Part shown: positions 1 through 5,170 of the stretch, in pieces
Layout of the letters: the number at the start of each line of letters is the position of its first letter
Position numbering within the stretch: the first letter of the stretch is position 1
NCBI GenBank assembly: GCA_947631075.1
Contig: CANRJU010000207.1
Location: forward strand, 1-5,170
Source of the DNA: an uncultured Lachnospiraceae bacterium
GTDB taxonomy: Bacteria; Bacillota; Clostridia; Lachnospirales; Lachnospiraceae
Direction of reading: 5' to 3'
DNA length: 5,170 nt
The notes under the pieces: model-generated
Databases searched by the model: none
What the model saw: the letters and a program-made list of their open reading frames with translations, nothing else
What the model was told of the DNA's origin: nothing
Made by a program: the position numbers and the translations under genes

Positions 1-1419
1 ACAGGCTATTTTTGTCTGTTTTTTGGCGCAAGTTAATTTCTTGGCCGTTGTCTCGTATCCCTGCGCAGTCAGCTTTTTTTCCACCTTGTTCTTGCTCTCG
101 CCCTTAAAACATTTCGCCCACAGGCGTACCTTTTTGTTGGCGGTGGAAACCCACTGATCCGGCTTCGCCTGCTCCCATTCGCCCTCCGGCAGATAGAAGG
201 AGAATCCGTCGCCCACGGACAGCACGGCCTTCTTCTGTTCTTCCTCGCCCTCCTTGCTAAAGGTGAGCATTTTGGTCGCCTCGGCCTCAGGAGCTTCGGT
301 CGCCTCATTCTCCGGCGTATTTGTCGCTTCGTCGTCGGATGTCTCGGCATCCGACGTTTTCGCATCTCCGGTCTGGGACTGAGTTTGAGCCGGGTCCCCC
401 GCGTTCGTGCCCGCCGATGTGGAGCATCCGACAAGCGCGCCCAGGCAGACGGCTGTGGCAGCAGTGAGAACAAAAATGGACACGCCGCTTTTCTTTTCCT
501 TTTTCGATAAGATGTTTTTGAATCGTTTCTTCATAATTTCCTTCCCCCCATAAAATTGTGTGGACAGGACAGTGCTCTTTGTGCGCTGCCTGCGTATTGT
601 GGTCAACAGTGTTTCCGAGTACGCTTTTTTCTCGGCAAAATCAAACCGCCGCGTAACGGTCTCGTCGCAGGCGATTTCCATGTCGATGGAAGCCTCCCTG
701 TGCATGAGCCAGATCAGAGGATTGAACCAATGGACGGCCCGGACAACCGTAAACAGCAGCTTGAAGTATACATCCCCCCTTTTTACATGAATCAGCTCGT
801 GCTTTATGATATAGAACAGCTCCTCCTCGCTGTACGCCGTATCCGGCAGAATCAGCACCGGCCGGAAAAAGCCGATAATCATGGGGCTGTCGGCTGCCGG
901 ATAGATCACGGCAGTCACAGCTCGCTTTATGTGAAACTCCCTGGCCTGCGCGGAAATCTGACGCCGGATCCAGGCGTCATCCCGCAGAATGTTCCCCCGC
1001 TTGTATACACTTATTACAAAACACAGGTAACTGATTAAGGTAAACAGTATAATGGCAAGGCACGCGGCGGCCCACACAAAGGCGGCAATGTCGAGAGGAG
1101 CCAGATCGCGCGCGGGCGCCTCGCCTGTTTTTGCCGTCGCGGGCGTCCCTCTGGGAATCTCAATCGTAATTCTCCGGAGGGGAGCCGCTGTCTCTGTCGC
1201 CTGGGGCGCATCGGCGCCGGAGGGCAGCAGGTCGGCAATGGTCTGTCCGTCGAGACCGGTGACAGGAATGAGAAGCCAGAGCGCGAGGAAAATCCAGGCG
1301 CCGTATCTCCATCTGGCGGCGTACCGCCTGTTCAAGAGCGGCGCGCACAAAATCAGGAGGGCGGCAAAGGCCCCGGCCGACAGGGATATTCCCAAAACAG
1401 AAAGAAAAATGTGCGTCAT
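1..1419 (-). CDS. BlaR1/MecR1-like M56 family membrane metalloprotease, antirepressor (3' end outside window)
   Basis: One uninterrupted reading frame runs from ATG 1419 to the window edge (473 codons, no stop), so the protein is C-terminally incomplete here. Seen: hydrophobic segments at about residues 4-29, 39-56, 110-138 and 312-332; the zinc-protease motif HELIH at 207-211 followed by KRGD; and the third-ligand motif EIACDE with Glu253. The stretch FYGGKEIMKKRFKNIL before the fourth membrane segment is typical of the family. Residues about 333-383 form a Glu/Thr/Ala/Pro-rich linker, followed by a domain with Cys437, Cys464 and Cys473. Known for the family: an outside signal activates the cytoplasmic protease, which leads to loss of the BlaI repressor. 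The C-terminal domain shows no penicillin-binding motif in the visible part, so the ligand is unknown and beta-lactam sensing should not be assumed. The start overlaps the blaI stop (ATGA), which suggests coupled translation. Codon 296 (ATG at 534) is an internal Met preceded by a Shine-Dalgarno-like stretch and followed by a lipobox-like LVGC. Confidence 0.93.
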   Translation of the reverse strand, partial: MTHIFLSVLGISLSAGAFAALLILCAPLLNRRYAARWRYGAWIFLALWLLIPVTGLDGQTIADLLPSGADAPQATETAAPLRRITIEIPRGTPATAKTGEAPARDLAPLDIAAFVWAAACLAIILFTLISYLCFVISVYKRGNILRDDAWIRRQISAQAREFHIKRAVTAVIYPAADSPMIIGFFRPVLILPDTAYSEEELFYIIKHELIHVKRGDVYFKLLFTVVRAVHWFNPLIWLMHREASIDMEIACDETVTRRFDFAEKKAYSETLLTTIRRQRTKSTVLSTQFYGGKEIMKKRFKNILSKKEKKSGVSIFVLTAATAVCLGALVGCSTSAGTNAGDPAQTQSQTGDAKTSDAETSDDEATNTPENEATEAPEAEATKMLTFSKEGEEEQKKAVLSVGDGFSFYLPEGEWEQAKPDQWVSTANKKVRLWAKCFKGESKNKVEKKLTAQGYETTAKKLTCAKKQTKIAC

Positions 1420-1805
1420 GGCTGTCCCTCCTCCAGTTTTTCAAGAAAGGTTTTGAGCTCCTCAATTTCCGTGCTGCTGATTGCCTTGTTGCTGTACAGC
1501 GTCGCGATCATGCTCTGGATGGAATTGTCGTACAGCTTTTCCAGAAAGCGCCTGCTGGCGCCGGTCTTGTACTCGCTCTCCTGAATCCGCGGGGCGTACA
1601 GGTTGCTGCCGGTGGTGCGGTCGCAGCAGACAAATCCCTTGTCCGAGAGCCTGGACAGCGACGTCATCAGCGTGGAGAGCTGCCATTTCCTTCGTTCCTT
1701 TACCTCATTTAGAATGTGACTGGAGGTAACAGGACCCTCCGCGTCCCACAGAACCTGCATAATCTCCAGTTCAGCCTCCCCCAGCTTCTTTGGACGGATA
1801 CTCAT
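1416..1805 (-). CDS. blaI: BlaI/MecI/CopY family transcriptional repressor
   Basis: A 129-residue protein, close to the usual family length. The N-terminal winged helix runs from about residue 5 (LGEAELEIMQVLWD) through the recognition region WQLSTLMTSLSRL to the wing. The C-terminal half (FLEKLYDNSIQSMIATL, then EIEELKTFLEKL) matches the helical dimerisation part, which is where antirepressor-triggered proteolysis occurs in staphylococcal BlaI. Three in-frame ATGs lie at 1814, 1811 and 1805. The Shine-Dalgarno GAGGAG (1820-1815) touches the first and sits 9 nt before the third, so 1805 is chosen; 1814 would add three residues. The role inferred from family and context is a dimeric repressor of its own operon, acting at the palindrome at 1861-1894 and inactivated through the M56 protein encoded directly downstream. 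The symbol denotes the family; the regulated genes need not be beta-lactam resistance genes. Confidence 0.93.
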   Translation of the reverse strand: MSIRPKKLGEAELEIMQVLWDAEGPVTSSHILNEVKERRKWQLSTLMTSLSRLSDKGFVCCDRTTGSNLYAPRIQESEYKTGASRRFLEKLYDNSIQSMIATLYSNKAISSTEIEELKTFLEKLEEGQP

Positions 1806-1814
1806 TGTCATCAT

Positions 1815-1820
1815 CTCCTC
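1815..1820 (-). promoter_or_regulatory. Ribosome binding site of blaI
   Basis: On the minus strand GAGGAG is followed by ATGATGACAATG. The motif abuts the first ATG (1814), is 3 nt from the second (1811) and 9 nt from the third (1805). Spacing therefore favours the third ATG as the real start. Confidence 0.7.
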
Positions 1821-1860
1821 GTCGTGTGGATGCGCCGTTAAATGGGCGCGCCATAGGTGC

Positions 1861-1894
1861 TATACGTTTGTATAATTGATTATACAACGGTATA
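1861..1894. promoter_or_regulatory. 34-bp palindrome, probable BlaI operator
   Basis: Two 16-base arms (1861-1876 and 1879-1894) flank the dinucleotide TG and match as an inverted repeat at 14 of 16 positions. The inner core is GTATAAT-TG-ATTATAC, with TGTA (1869-1872) and TACA (1883-1886) half-sites of the kind recognised by BlaI/MecI/CopY repressors. The palindrome covers the -10 box and the expected transcription start of the blaI promoter, so a bound dimer would block RNA polymerase. Symmetry and position are seen; binding is inferred. Confidence 0.82.
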
Positions 1895-1907
1895 AGAAAG
1901 CTGTCAA
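1879..1907 (-). promoter_or_regulatory. Consensus sigma-A-type promoter of the blaI-M56 operon
   Basis: Read on the minus strand, -35 TTGACA (1907-1902), a 17-bp spacer and -10 TATAAT (1884-1879) match the consensus exactly. Transcription would start near 1872, giving a leader of about 65-70 nt before the chosen blaI start. The -10 lies inside the palindromic operator, consistent with a strong promoter that is normally repressed. Confidence 0.85.
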
Positions 1908-1920
1908 GAGGAAAAATGTG

Positions 1921-1949
1921 TTGACAATGCTGAAAACCTGTTTTATCCT
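1921..1949 (+). promoter_or_regulatory. Promoter of the NSS transporter gene
   Basis: A -35 TTGACA (1921-1926) is followed after 17 bp by TATCCT (1944-1949), which matches the -10 consensus at four of six positions. An A+T-rich run (TATATATAAAAAAATTATA) follows and would form the start of the transcript. The -35 is only 13 bp from the -35 of the divergent blaI promoter. The weak -10 makes exact placement less certain. Confidence 0.6.
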
Positions 1950-1987
1950 GCTATATATAAAAAAATTATAAACACAAAAGAAAGGAA

Positions 1988-1993
1988 TGGAGG
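1988..1993 (+). promoter_or_regulatory. Ribosome binding site deciding the transporter start
   Basis: TGGAGG lies 5 nt upstream of ATG 1999. An earlier in-frame ATG at 1987 overlaps this motif and would have no upstream Shine-Dalgarno at proper spacing, so 1999 is taken as the start. Confidence 0.8.
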
Positions 1994-1998
1994 ATTTT

Positions 1999-3351
1999 AT
2001 GGAAAAAAGGGGTAAATTTTCGACAGGGCTCGGCTTTGTCCTGGCGGCGGCCGGTTCTGCCGTGGGACTGGGGAACATATGGAGGTTTCCCTATCTGACG
2101 GCGAAGTACGGCGGCGGGATTTTTCTTATTTTTTATATTCTGCTGACACTGACATTTGGCTACACGCTGATGGTGACGGAGAACGCTATCGGAAGAAAAT
2201 GCGGAAAGAGCGCCCTCATGGCATTTGGGGAGCTGAACCGGAAATGGAAGTTCCTCGGCGTCCTCGCAACAATCGTGCCGATGATTATACTTCCTTATTA
2301 TAATGTAATCGGCGGCTGGGTAATCAAGTACGCAAAGACATTTTTGACAGGACAGCACAGTCTGGCGGCGGAGGACGGCTTTTTTGAGGGGATGTTAGCG
2401 TCTCCCGGAGAACAGCTTTTGTTTCAGTTCCTTTTCTCCCTTGTGACTACGCTGGTCATCCTGCGGGGCGTCCAGAAGGGCGTGGAAAAATTCAGCACCG
2501 TGCTGATGCCGGTTCTGGTCGTGTTCGCCATCGTGGTCGCGATTTATTCGATTACGCTGCCGGGGGCCTCCGTGGGGCTGAAATACCTGTTCGTGCCGGA
2601 TTTTAAGCATTTTTCCGTGCAGGGCATGTTGGCCGCCCTGGGGCAGATGTTCTACTCGCTGTCGTTAGCGATGGGAATTATGATTGCCTACGGCTCCTAT
2701 CTGCCGAAAAAAAGCGATCTGGAGAAAAATGTGAGCCGGATCGAGATTTTCGATACCGGCATCGCGCTTTTGGCGGCGCTGATGATTATTCCCGCCGTAT
2801 TCGCCTTTTCCGGCGGAGACGAGAGCGCGCTCGGCAAGGGGCCGGGACTTATGTTCGTGACGCTGCCGAAGGTGTTTGAGCGAATGGGAATGAGCACGAT
2901 TATGGGTTCGCTGTTCTTTGTTCTGGTTCTGCTGGCGGCTCTCACCTCCTCCATCTCGATCATGGAAACGATTGTGGCGTCGCTGTGCGACCGGTTCGGC
3001 TGGAACCGACAGAAGACCACGGTCGGGGTGGGAATCGGCACATTCCTCGTGGGGATTCCGCCGATTCTCGGATACAGCGTCTGGTCGGGAGTGACGATCG
3101 GCGGGCTGTCTATTCTCGACATGATGGATTTTATCACCAACTCCGTACTCATGCCCATTGTGGCGATACTGACCTGTATTTTCGTGGCCTATGTGATCGG
3201 AGTGGCGGTCGTTCACGACGAGGTCAAGAGCTCCTCCGCCTTTAAGCGGCAGAAGCTGTTCGATGTGATGATAAAATACATCGCGCCGGTGCTGATCGCG
3301 GCGATTCTGATTTCTTCGATATTAGACGCCCTCGGAATCATTAAAATGTGA
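1999..3351 (+). CDS. Neurotransmitter:sodium symporter (NSS/SNF) family Na+-dependent transporter
   Basis: A 450-residue polytopic membrane protein of the usual size for bacterial NSS members, with probably 11 or 12 membrane helices by eye. The first helix carries the family hallmark AAAGSAVGLGNIWRFPY (residues 16-32), which contributes sodium and substrate contacts; Ala21 and Asn26 align with LeuT Ala22 and Asn27. The unwound sixth helix contains FYSLSLAMG (218-226), like FFTLSLGFG of LeuT. The eighth helix has ALTSSISIME, whose Thr316 and Ser317 align with the Na2 ligands Thr354 and Ser355 of LeuT. Family role: uptake of an amino acid or related amine driven by the sodium gradient at the cytoplasmic membrane; the substrate cannot be read from sequence. 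Asp252 (FDTGIALL) lies where chloride-independent bacterial members carry an acidic residue, so chloride independence is inferred. The gene stands alone, transcribed away from blaI, with no recognisable terminator before the next promoter. Confidence 0.95.
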   Translation: MEKRGKFSTGLGFVLAAAGSAVGLGNIWRFPYLTAKYGGGIFLIFYILLTLTFGYTLMVTENAIGRKCGKSALMAFGELNRKWKFLGVLATIVPMIILPYYNVIGGWVIKYAKTFLTGQHSLAAEDGFFEGMLASPGEQLLFQFLFSLVTTLVILRGVQKGVEKFSTVLMPVLVVFAIVVAIYSITLPGASVGLKYLFVPDFKHFSVQGMLAALGQMFYSLSLAMGIMIAYGSYLPKKSDLEKNVSRIEIFDTGIALLAALMIIPAVFAFSGGDESALGKGPGLMFVTLPKVFERMGMSTIMGSLFFVLVLLAALTSSISIMETIVASLCDRFGWNRQKTTVGVGIGTFLVGIPPILGYSVWSGVTIGGLSILDMMDFITNSVLMPIVAILTCIFVAYVIGVAVVHDEVKSSSAFKRQKLFDVMIKYIAPVLIAAILISSILDALGIIKM

Positions 3352-3382
3352 TAGTTTATTTTAAAAATTAAAAAATTTGTCA

Positions 3383-3429
3383 TATAAAACAGTACAAAAC
3401 ACTTGACAACAGTTTTGTACTGTTTTATA
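3383..3429. promoter_or_regulatory. Perfect 18-bp inverted repeat, probable GntR operator
   Basis: The arms 3383-3400 and 3412-3429 are exact reverse complements over 18 bases (core AAAACAGTACAAAAC), separated by 11 bp that contain the -35 box of the gntR promoter. The right arm runs into the -10. A further related half-site, TACTGTTATA (3428-3437), follows in the same orientation as the right arm. This placement is what an autorepressing YtrA-type GntR dimer would use. It could also fold as a hairpin in read-through transcripts from the transporter, but no U-tract follows on the plus strand, so a terminator role is less likely. Confidence 0.8.
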
Positions 3430-3431
3430 CT
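3403..3431 (+). promoter_or_regulatory. Promoter of the gntR-ABC operon
   Basis: -35 TTGACA (3403-3408), a 17-bp spacer and -10 TATACT (3426-3431) give 11 of 12 consensus matches. Transcription would begin near 3438, leaving a leader of about 60 nt. The -35 is in the centre of the inverted repeat and the -10 overlaps its right arm. Confidence 0.85.
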
Positions 3432-3459
3432 GTTATAAAGAAACGGATAGAGCATGCAA

Positions 3460-3489
3460 TCTGTTTACAGAGCCGCGGACGCGGCAGAA
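3460..3489 (+). other. Possible hairpins in the gntR 5' leader
   Basis: Two small stem-loops can be drawn just before the ribosome binding site: TCTG-TTTA-CAGA (3460-3471) and GCCGC-GGAC-GCGGC (3472-3485). TCTG at 3460-3463 can alternatively pair with a second CAGA at 3486-3489, enclosing the G+C stem. The structure ends just upstream of AGGAG (3491-3495). There is no evidence of function; it resembles no riboswitch I recognise. Confidence 0.25.
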
Positions 3490-3499
3490 TAGGAGAAAT

Positions 3500-3886
3500 A
3501 TGCACATTATAATCAATAATACGTCTATGGTGCCGATTTACGAGCAGATCATGGACCAGGTGAAAAAAGCAATTATGGAGGGAGACCTGACGGAAGGACA
3601 GGTGCTTCCCTCGGTGAGAAATTTATCAAAGGAACTGAAAATCAGCGCGCTGACGGTGAAAAAGGCCTACGACAATCTGGAGCAGGAGGGCTTTACCGTG
3701 ACGGTTCACGGGAAGGGGACGTTTGTCGCGGAGACCTGTCAGGAACAGCTGATGGAGGAGCGGAAAAAGGACGTGGAGCGCGCGCTGGAGCAGGCGGCCT
3801 CCAAGGGGCTTCGCAGCGGGTTGAGCGCGGAGGACGTCCGCAGTCTGTTTGAGATTATTATGGAGGACATCTATGCTGAAAATTGA
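3500..3886 (+). CDS. GntR family transcriptional regulator, YtrA subfamily
   Basis: A 128-residue protein, the short form typical of the YtrA branch: a winged helix followed by a brief helical tail instead of a large ligand-binding domain. The DNA-binding part covers about residues 10-77: PIYEQIMDQV, the turn GQVLPSVRNLSKEL (33-46), the recognition helix SALTVKKAYDNLEQEG (49-64) and the wing VTVHGKGTFVA (67-77). Residues 78-128 are charged and helical, probably for dimerisation. The start ATG at 3500 follows AGGAG (3491-3495). Its last 14 bases overlap the ABC ATPase gene, which marks a common transcript. By family precedent (B. subtilis YtrA) it represses its own operon with the linked exporter and is relieved by cell-envelope-active compounds; the inducer here is unknown. 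The candidate operator is the perfect inverted repeat at 3383-3429. Confidence 0.94.
   Translation: MHIIINNTSMVPIYEQIMDQVKKAIMEGDLTEGQVLPSVRNLSKELKISALTVKKAYDNLEQEGFTVTVHGKGTFVAETCQEQLMEERKKDVERALEQAASKGLRSGLSAEDVRSLFEIIMEDIYAEN
3862..3866 (+). promoter_or_regulatory. Ribosome binding site deciding the ABC ATPase start
   Basis: GGAGG inside the end of the gntR gene lies 6 nt before ATG 3873. An upstream in-frame ATG at 3849 has no such signal and would add eight residues (MRLLWRTS) that do not fit an ABC ATPase N-terminus, whereas MLKIENVKKDY does. Confidence 0.85.
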
Positions 3887-4730
3887 AAATGTAAAAAAGG
3901 ACTACGAGAGCTTTTCGCTGTCGGTATCCATGTGTGTGGAGCGGGGTCGGATTACCGGGCTGATCGGCAGGAACGGGGCAGGGAAAAGCACGACCTTTAA
4001 GACGGCGCTGGGGTTAGTGCGCAAGGAGGGCGGCAGCGTGAAGGTCTTTGACAAGGATGTGGAGAGGCTGGAGAACAGCGACCGGGAGAAAATCGGCGTG
4101 GTGCTCGGCGACGCGGGGTTCAGCAGCAGCCTGACCGTCTGGGATATCCGGAAAATCATGAAAAAATTGTATCCGGAGAATGTCTACGATGATGCCTGGT
4201 TTCAGGAAAAATGCGAGGAGCAGGGCCTGCCGCAGAAGAAAAAAATAAAAGAATTTTCCACCGGCATGAGAGCTAAATTAAAGGTTCTTCTCGCCATGAG
4301 CCACCAGGCGTCCCTGCTGATTCTCGACGAGCCGACGGCAGGGCTGGACGCGGTGGCGCGCAGCCAGATTCTGGACCTTCTGCGAGATTATATGGGAGAG
4401 GACGACGCAAAGAGCATTTTGATCAGCTCCCATATATCCTCGGATTTGGAGAGCCTGTGCGATGATTTTTACCTCATAGACGGCGGGAAAATCCTTCTGC
4501 ACGAGGAGACGGATGTGCTGCTCAGCGATTACGCCCTGCTAAAAGCGGATTCGGAGCAGTACGAAACGCTGGACAGGCAATATATATTGAAGGCAAAAAA
4601 AGAAAGCTACGGGTACTGCTGTCTGACGAACCAGAAGCAGTTTTATCTGGAGAATTATCCGGAGGTGGCGGCGGAGAAGGGGAGTCTGGATTCTCTGCTT
4701 CTCATGATGATCGGGGGTGAAGCGGTATGA
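3873..4730 (+). CDS. ABC transporter ATP-binding protein (YtrB/BcrA-like exporter ATPase)
   Basis: A 285-residue nucleotide-binding subunit. Seen in order: Walker A GRNGAGKST (32-40); a Q-loop region VVLGDAGF (76-83) in which the usual glutamine is replaced, as in many ATPases of this branch; a signature variant FSTGMRAKL (128-136) in place of LSGGQ; Walker B LLILDEP with Asp152 and catalytic Glu153; D-loop AGLD; and switch His187 in ISSHISSDLE. The C-terminal 75 residues (SDYALLKADSEQYETLD, then GYCCLTNQKQFYLENYPE) form the extra domain typical of ATPases linked to YtrA-type regulators. It powers the ABC-2 permease encoded immediately downstream (ATGA overlap), presumably as a dimer on the cytoplasmic face. 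The likely role is export or removal of a peptide-like or envelope-active compound; the substrate is not deducible. Confidence 0.95.
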   Translation: MLKIENVKKDYESFSLSVSMCVERGRITGLIGRNGAGKSTTFKTALGLVRKEGGSVKVFDKDVERLENSDREKIGVVLGDAGFSSSLTVWDIRKIMKKLYPENVYDDAWFQEKCEEQGLPQKKKIKEFSTGMRAKLKVLLAMSHQASLLILDEPTAGLDAVARSQILDLLRDYMGEDDAKSILISSHISSDLESLCDDFYLIDGGKILLHEETDVLLSDYALLKADSEQYETLDRQYILKAKKESYGYCCLTNQKQFYLENYPEVAAEKGSLDSLLLMMIGGEAV

Positions 4731-5170
4731 GGGGACTGTTGGTGAAGGATTTTCGGCTGGCATTAAAACAGATGAGGTTTATTTTGGTTCTGCTCGTTTT
4801 TTTCGCATTTATGGCCCCCGCGCTGGTGATAGACGAGGGCAGTGAGTTTGTCGTCTATTGGCTGACGTTTATGTGTTCCTTTTTTGTAATCACGACAATC
4901 AGCTACGATGAGGCGGACAACAGCGTTTCCTTTTTGCTGACGCTGCCTGTGAGCAGGCGGCAGTACGCTCTTGAAAAATATGTATTTTTACTTGTCGCCT
5001 CTGGCGGCGCGTGGCTCATCGGCCTGTGCGCGGATGTGATTTCGGCGCTGCGAAGTCCCGGATCAATTGAAATGATGATGGAAATTGATTGGCTCGCCCT
5101 GCCGTTTTGCTGGTCCTTTGTGGCGCTGACGATTCCGTTTATGCTGAAATTCGGAAGCGAGAGGGGACGG
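4727..5170 (+). CDS. ABC-2 type transporter permease (N-terminal part, runs off window)
   Basis: The frame is open from ATG 4727 to the right edge (148 codons, no stop), so the gene is cut by the window. It overlaps the ATPase stop by four bases. The purine-rich stretch GGGGGTGAAG lies upstream of the start. Hydrophobic segments fall at about residues 18-35, 41-59, 85-105 and 122-140. Between the second and third lies SYDEADNSVSFLLTLPVSR followed by RQYALEKY, the cytoplasmic loop characteristic of the ABC-2 permease group associated with GntR/YtrA operons. The N-terminus MRGLLVKDFRLALKQ is the usual amphipathic lead-in. It is the membrane partner of the preceding ATPase. Full-length relatives have roughly six membrane helices, so about a third to a half of the protein is missing. 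Confidence 0.9.
   Translation, partial: MRGLLVKDFRLALKQMRFILVLLVFFAFMAPALVIDEGSEFVVYWLTFMCSFFVITTISYDEADNSVSFLLTLPVSRRQYALEKYVFLLVASGGAWLIGLCADVISALRSPGSIEMMMEIDWLALPFCWSFVALTIPFMLKFGSERGR

Noticed and set aside
1..534. A separate minus-strand lipoprotein gene starting at ATG 534
   Set aside because: The frame is continuous with the M56 gene from 1419 with no stop between, and residues around 285-304 are conserved family sequence, so by default it is the C-terminal part of that protein. The internal start is kept only as a finding.
556..1038. Plus-strand open frame of 160 codons
   Set aside because: It is the exact codon-aligned antisense of the M56 protease core containing HELIH and CDE. 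It has no ribosome binding site and no recognisable protein features.
1052..1456. Plus-strand open frame of 134 codons opposite the M56 N-terminus and blaI end
   Set aside because: It is an antisense shadow of two well-supported genes in G+C-rich sequence.
1832..1852. GCGCC/GGCGC hairpin with a GGCGCGCC palindrome in the blaI leader
   Set aside because: A five-base stem with an eight-base loop and no U-tract; too weak to call an attenuator or regulatory RNA.
1956..1970. TATAA-N5-TTATA inverted repeat downstream of the transporter promoter
   Set aside because: Five-base A/T-only arms are expected by chance in such A+T-rich sequence.
1987..1998. Earlier transporter start at ATG 1987
   Set aside because: This ATG overlaps the GGAGG motif that serves ATG 1999 and has no ribosome binding site of its own.
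2665..3216. Minus-strand open frames of 183 and 153 codons inside the transporter
   Set aside because: The translations are rich in His/Arg/Gln or Pro/Thr with no domain, and the opposite strand encodes an unmistakable NSS transporter.

Overview
The window looks like a chromosomal segment of a Gram-positive, Clostridia-type Firmicute. The evidence is near-consensus TTGACA/TATAAT promoters with 17-bp spacers, GGAGG-type ribosome binding sites, and gene families typical of Lachnospiraceae-like genomes (BlaI/M56 pairs, YtrA-type GntR regulators with ABC-2 exporters). Base composition is mixed: G+C-rich coding regions and strongly A+T-rich intergenic gaps. No species can be named from sequence alone.

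Left third, minus strand (1-1894): a two-gene regulatory operon. A BlaI/MecI-type repressor (1805-1416) overlaps by four bases (ATGA) an M56-family (BlaR1/MecR1-like) membrane metalloprotease. That gene is open from 1419 to the left edge, 473 codons without a stop, and its 3' end lies outside. It has the HExxH motif and the downstream CDE glutamate, four membrane segments, an acidic linker and an extracytoplasmic domain that I do not recognise as penicillin-binding. The operon has a perfect consensus promoter, and its -10 lies inside a 34-bp imperfect palindrome that is the obvious BlaI operator.

Middle, plus strand (1921-3351): one NSS/SNF-family sodium-coupled transporter of 450 residues, probably for an amino acid. 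It is transcribed divergently from blaI from a promoter lying back-to-back with that of blaI.

Right third, plus strand (3383-5170): a GntR-family YtrA-type repressor, an ABC ATPase and the first 148 codons of an ABC-2 type permease. The genes are translationally coupled (14-bp and 4-bp overlaps), so this is one operon. Its promoter is embedded in a perfect 18-bp inverted repeat with the -35 in the loop, a strong candidate for the autoregulatory operator.

Functionally, two ligand- or stress-responsive repressor modules flank a transporter. No mobile element, RNA gene, CRISPR array or clear terminator was seen. The families are all known. The points most worth checking are the unrecognised sensor domain of the M56 protein, its internal lipoprotein-like start, and the two strongly symmetrical operators.
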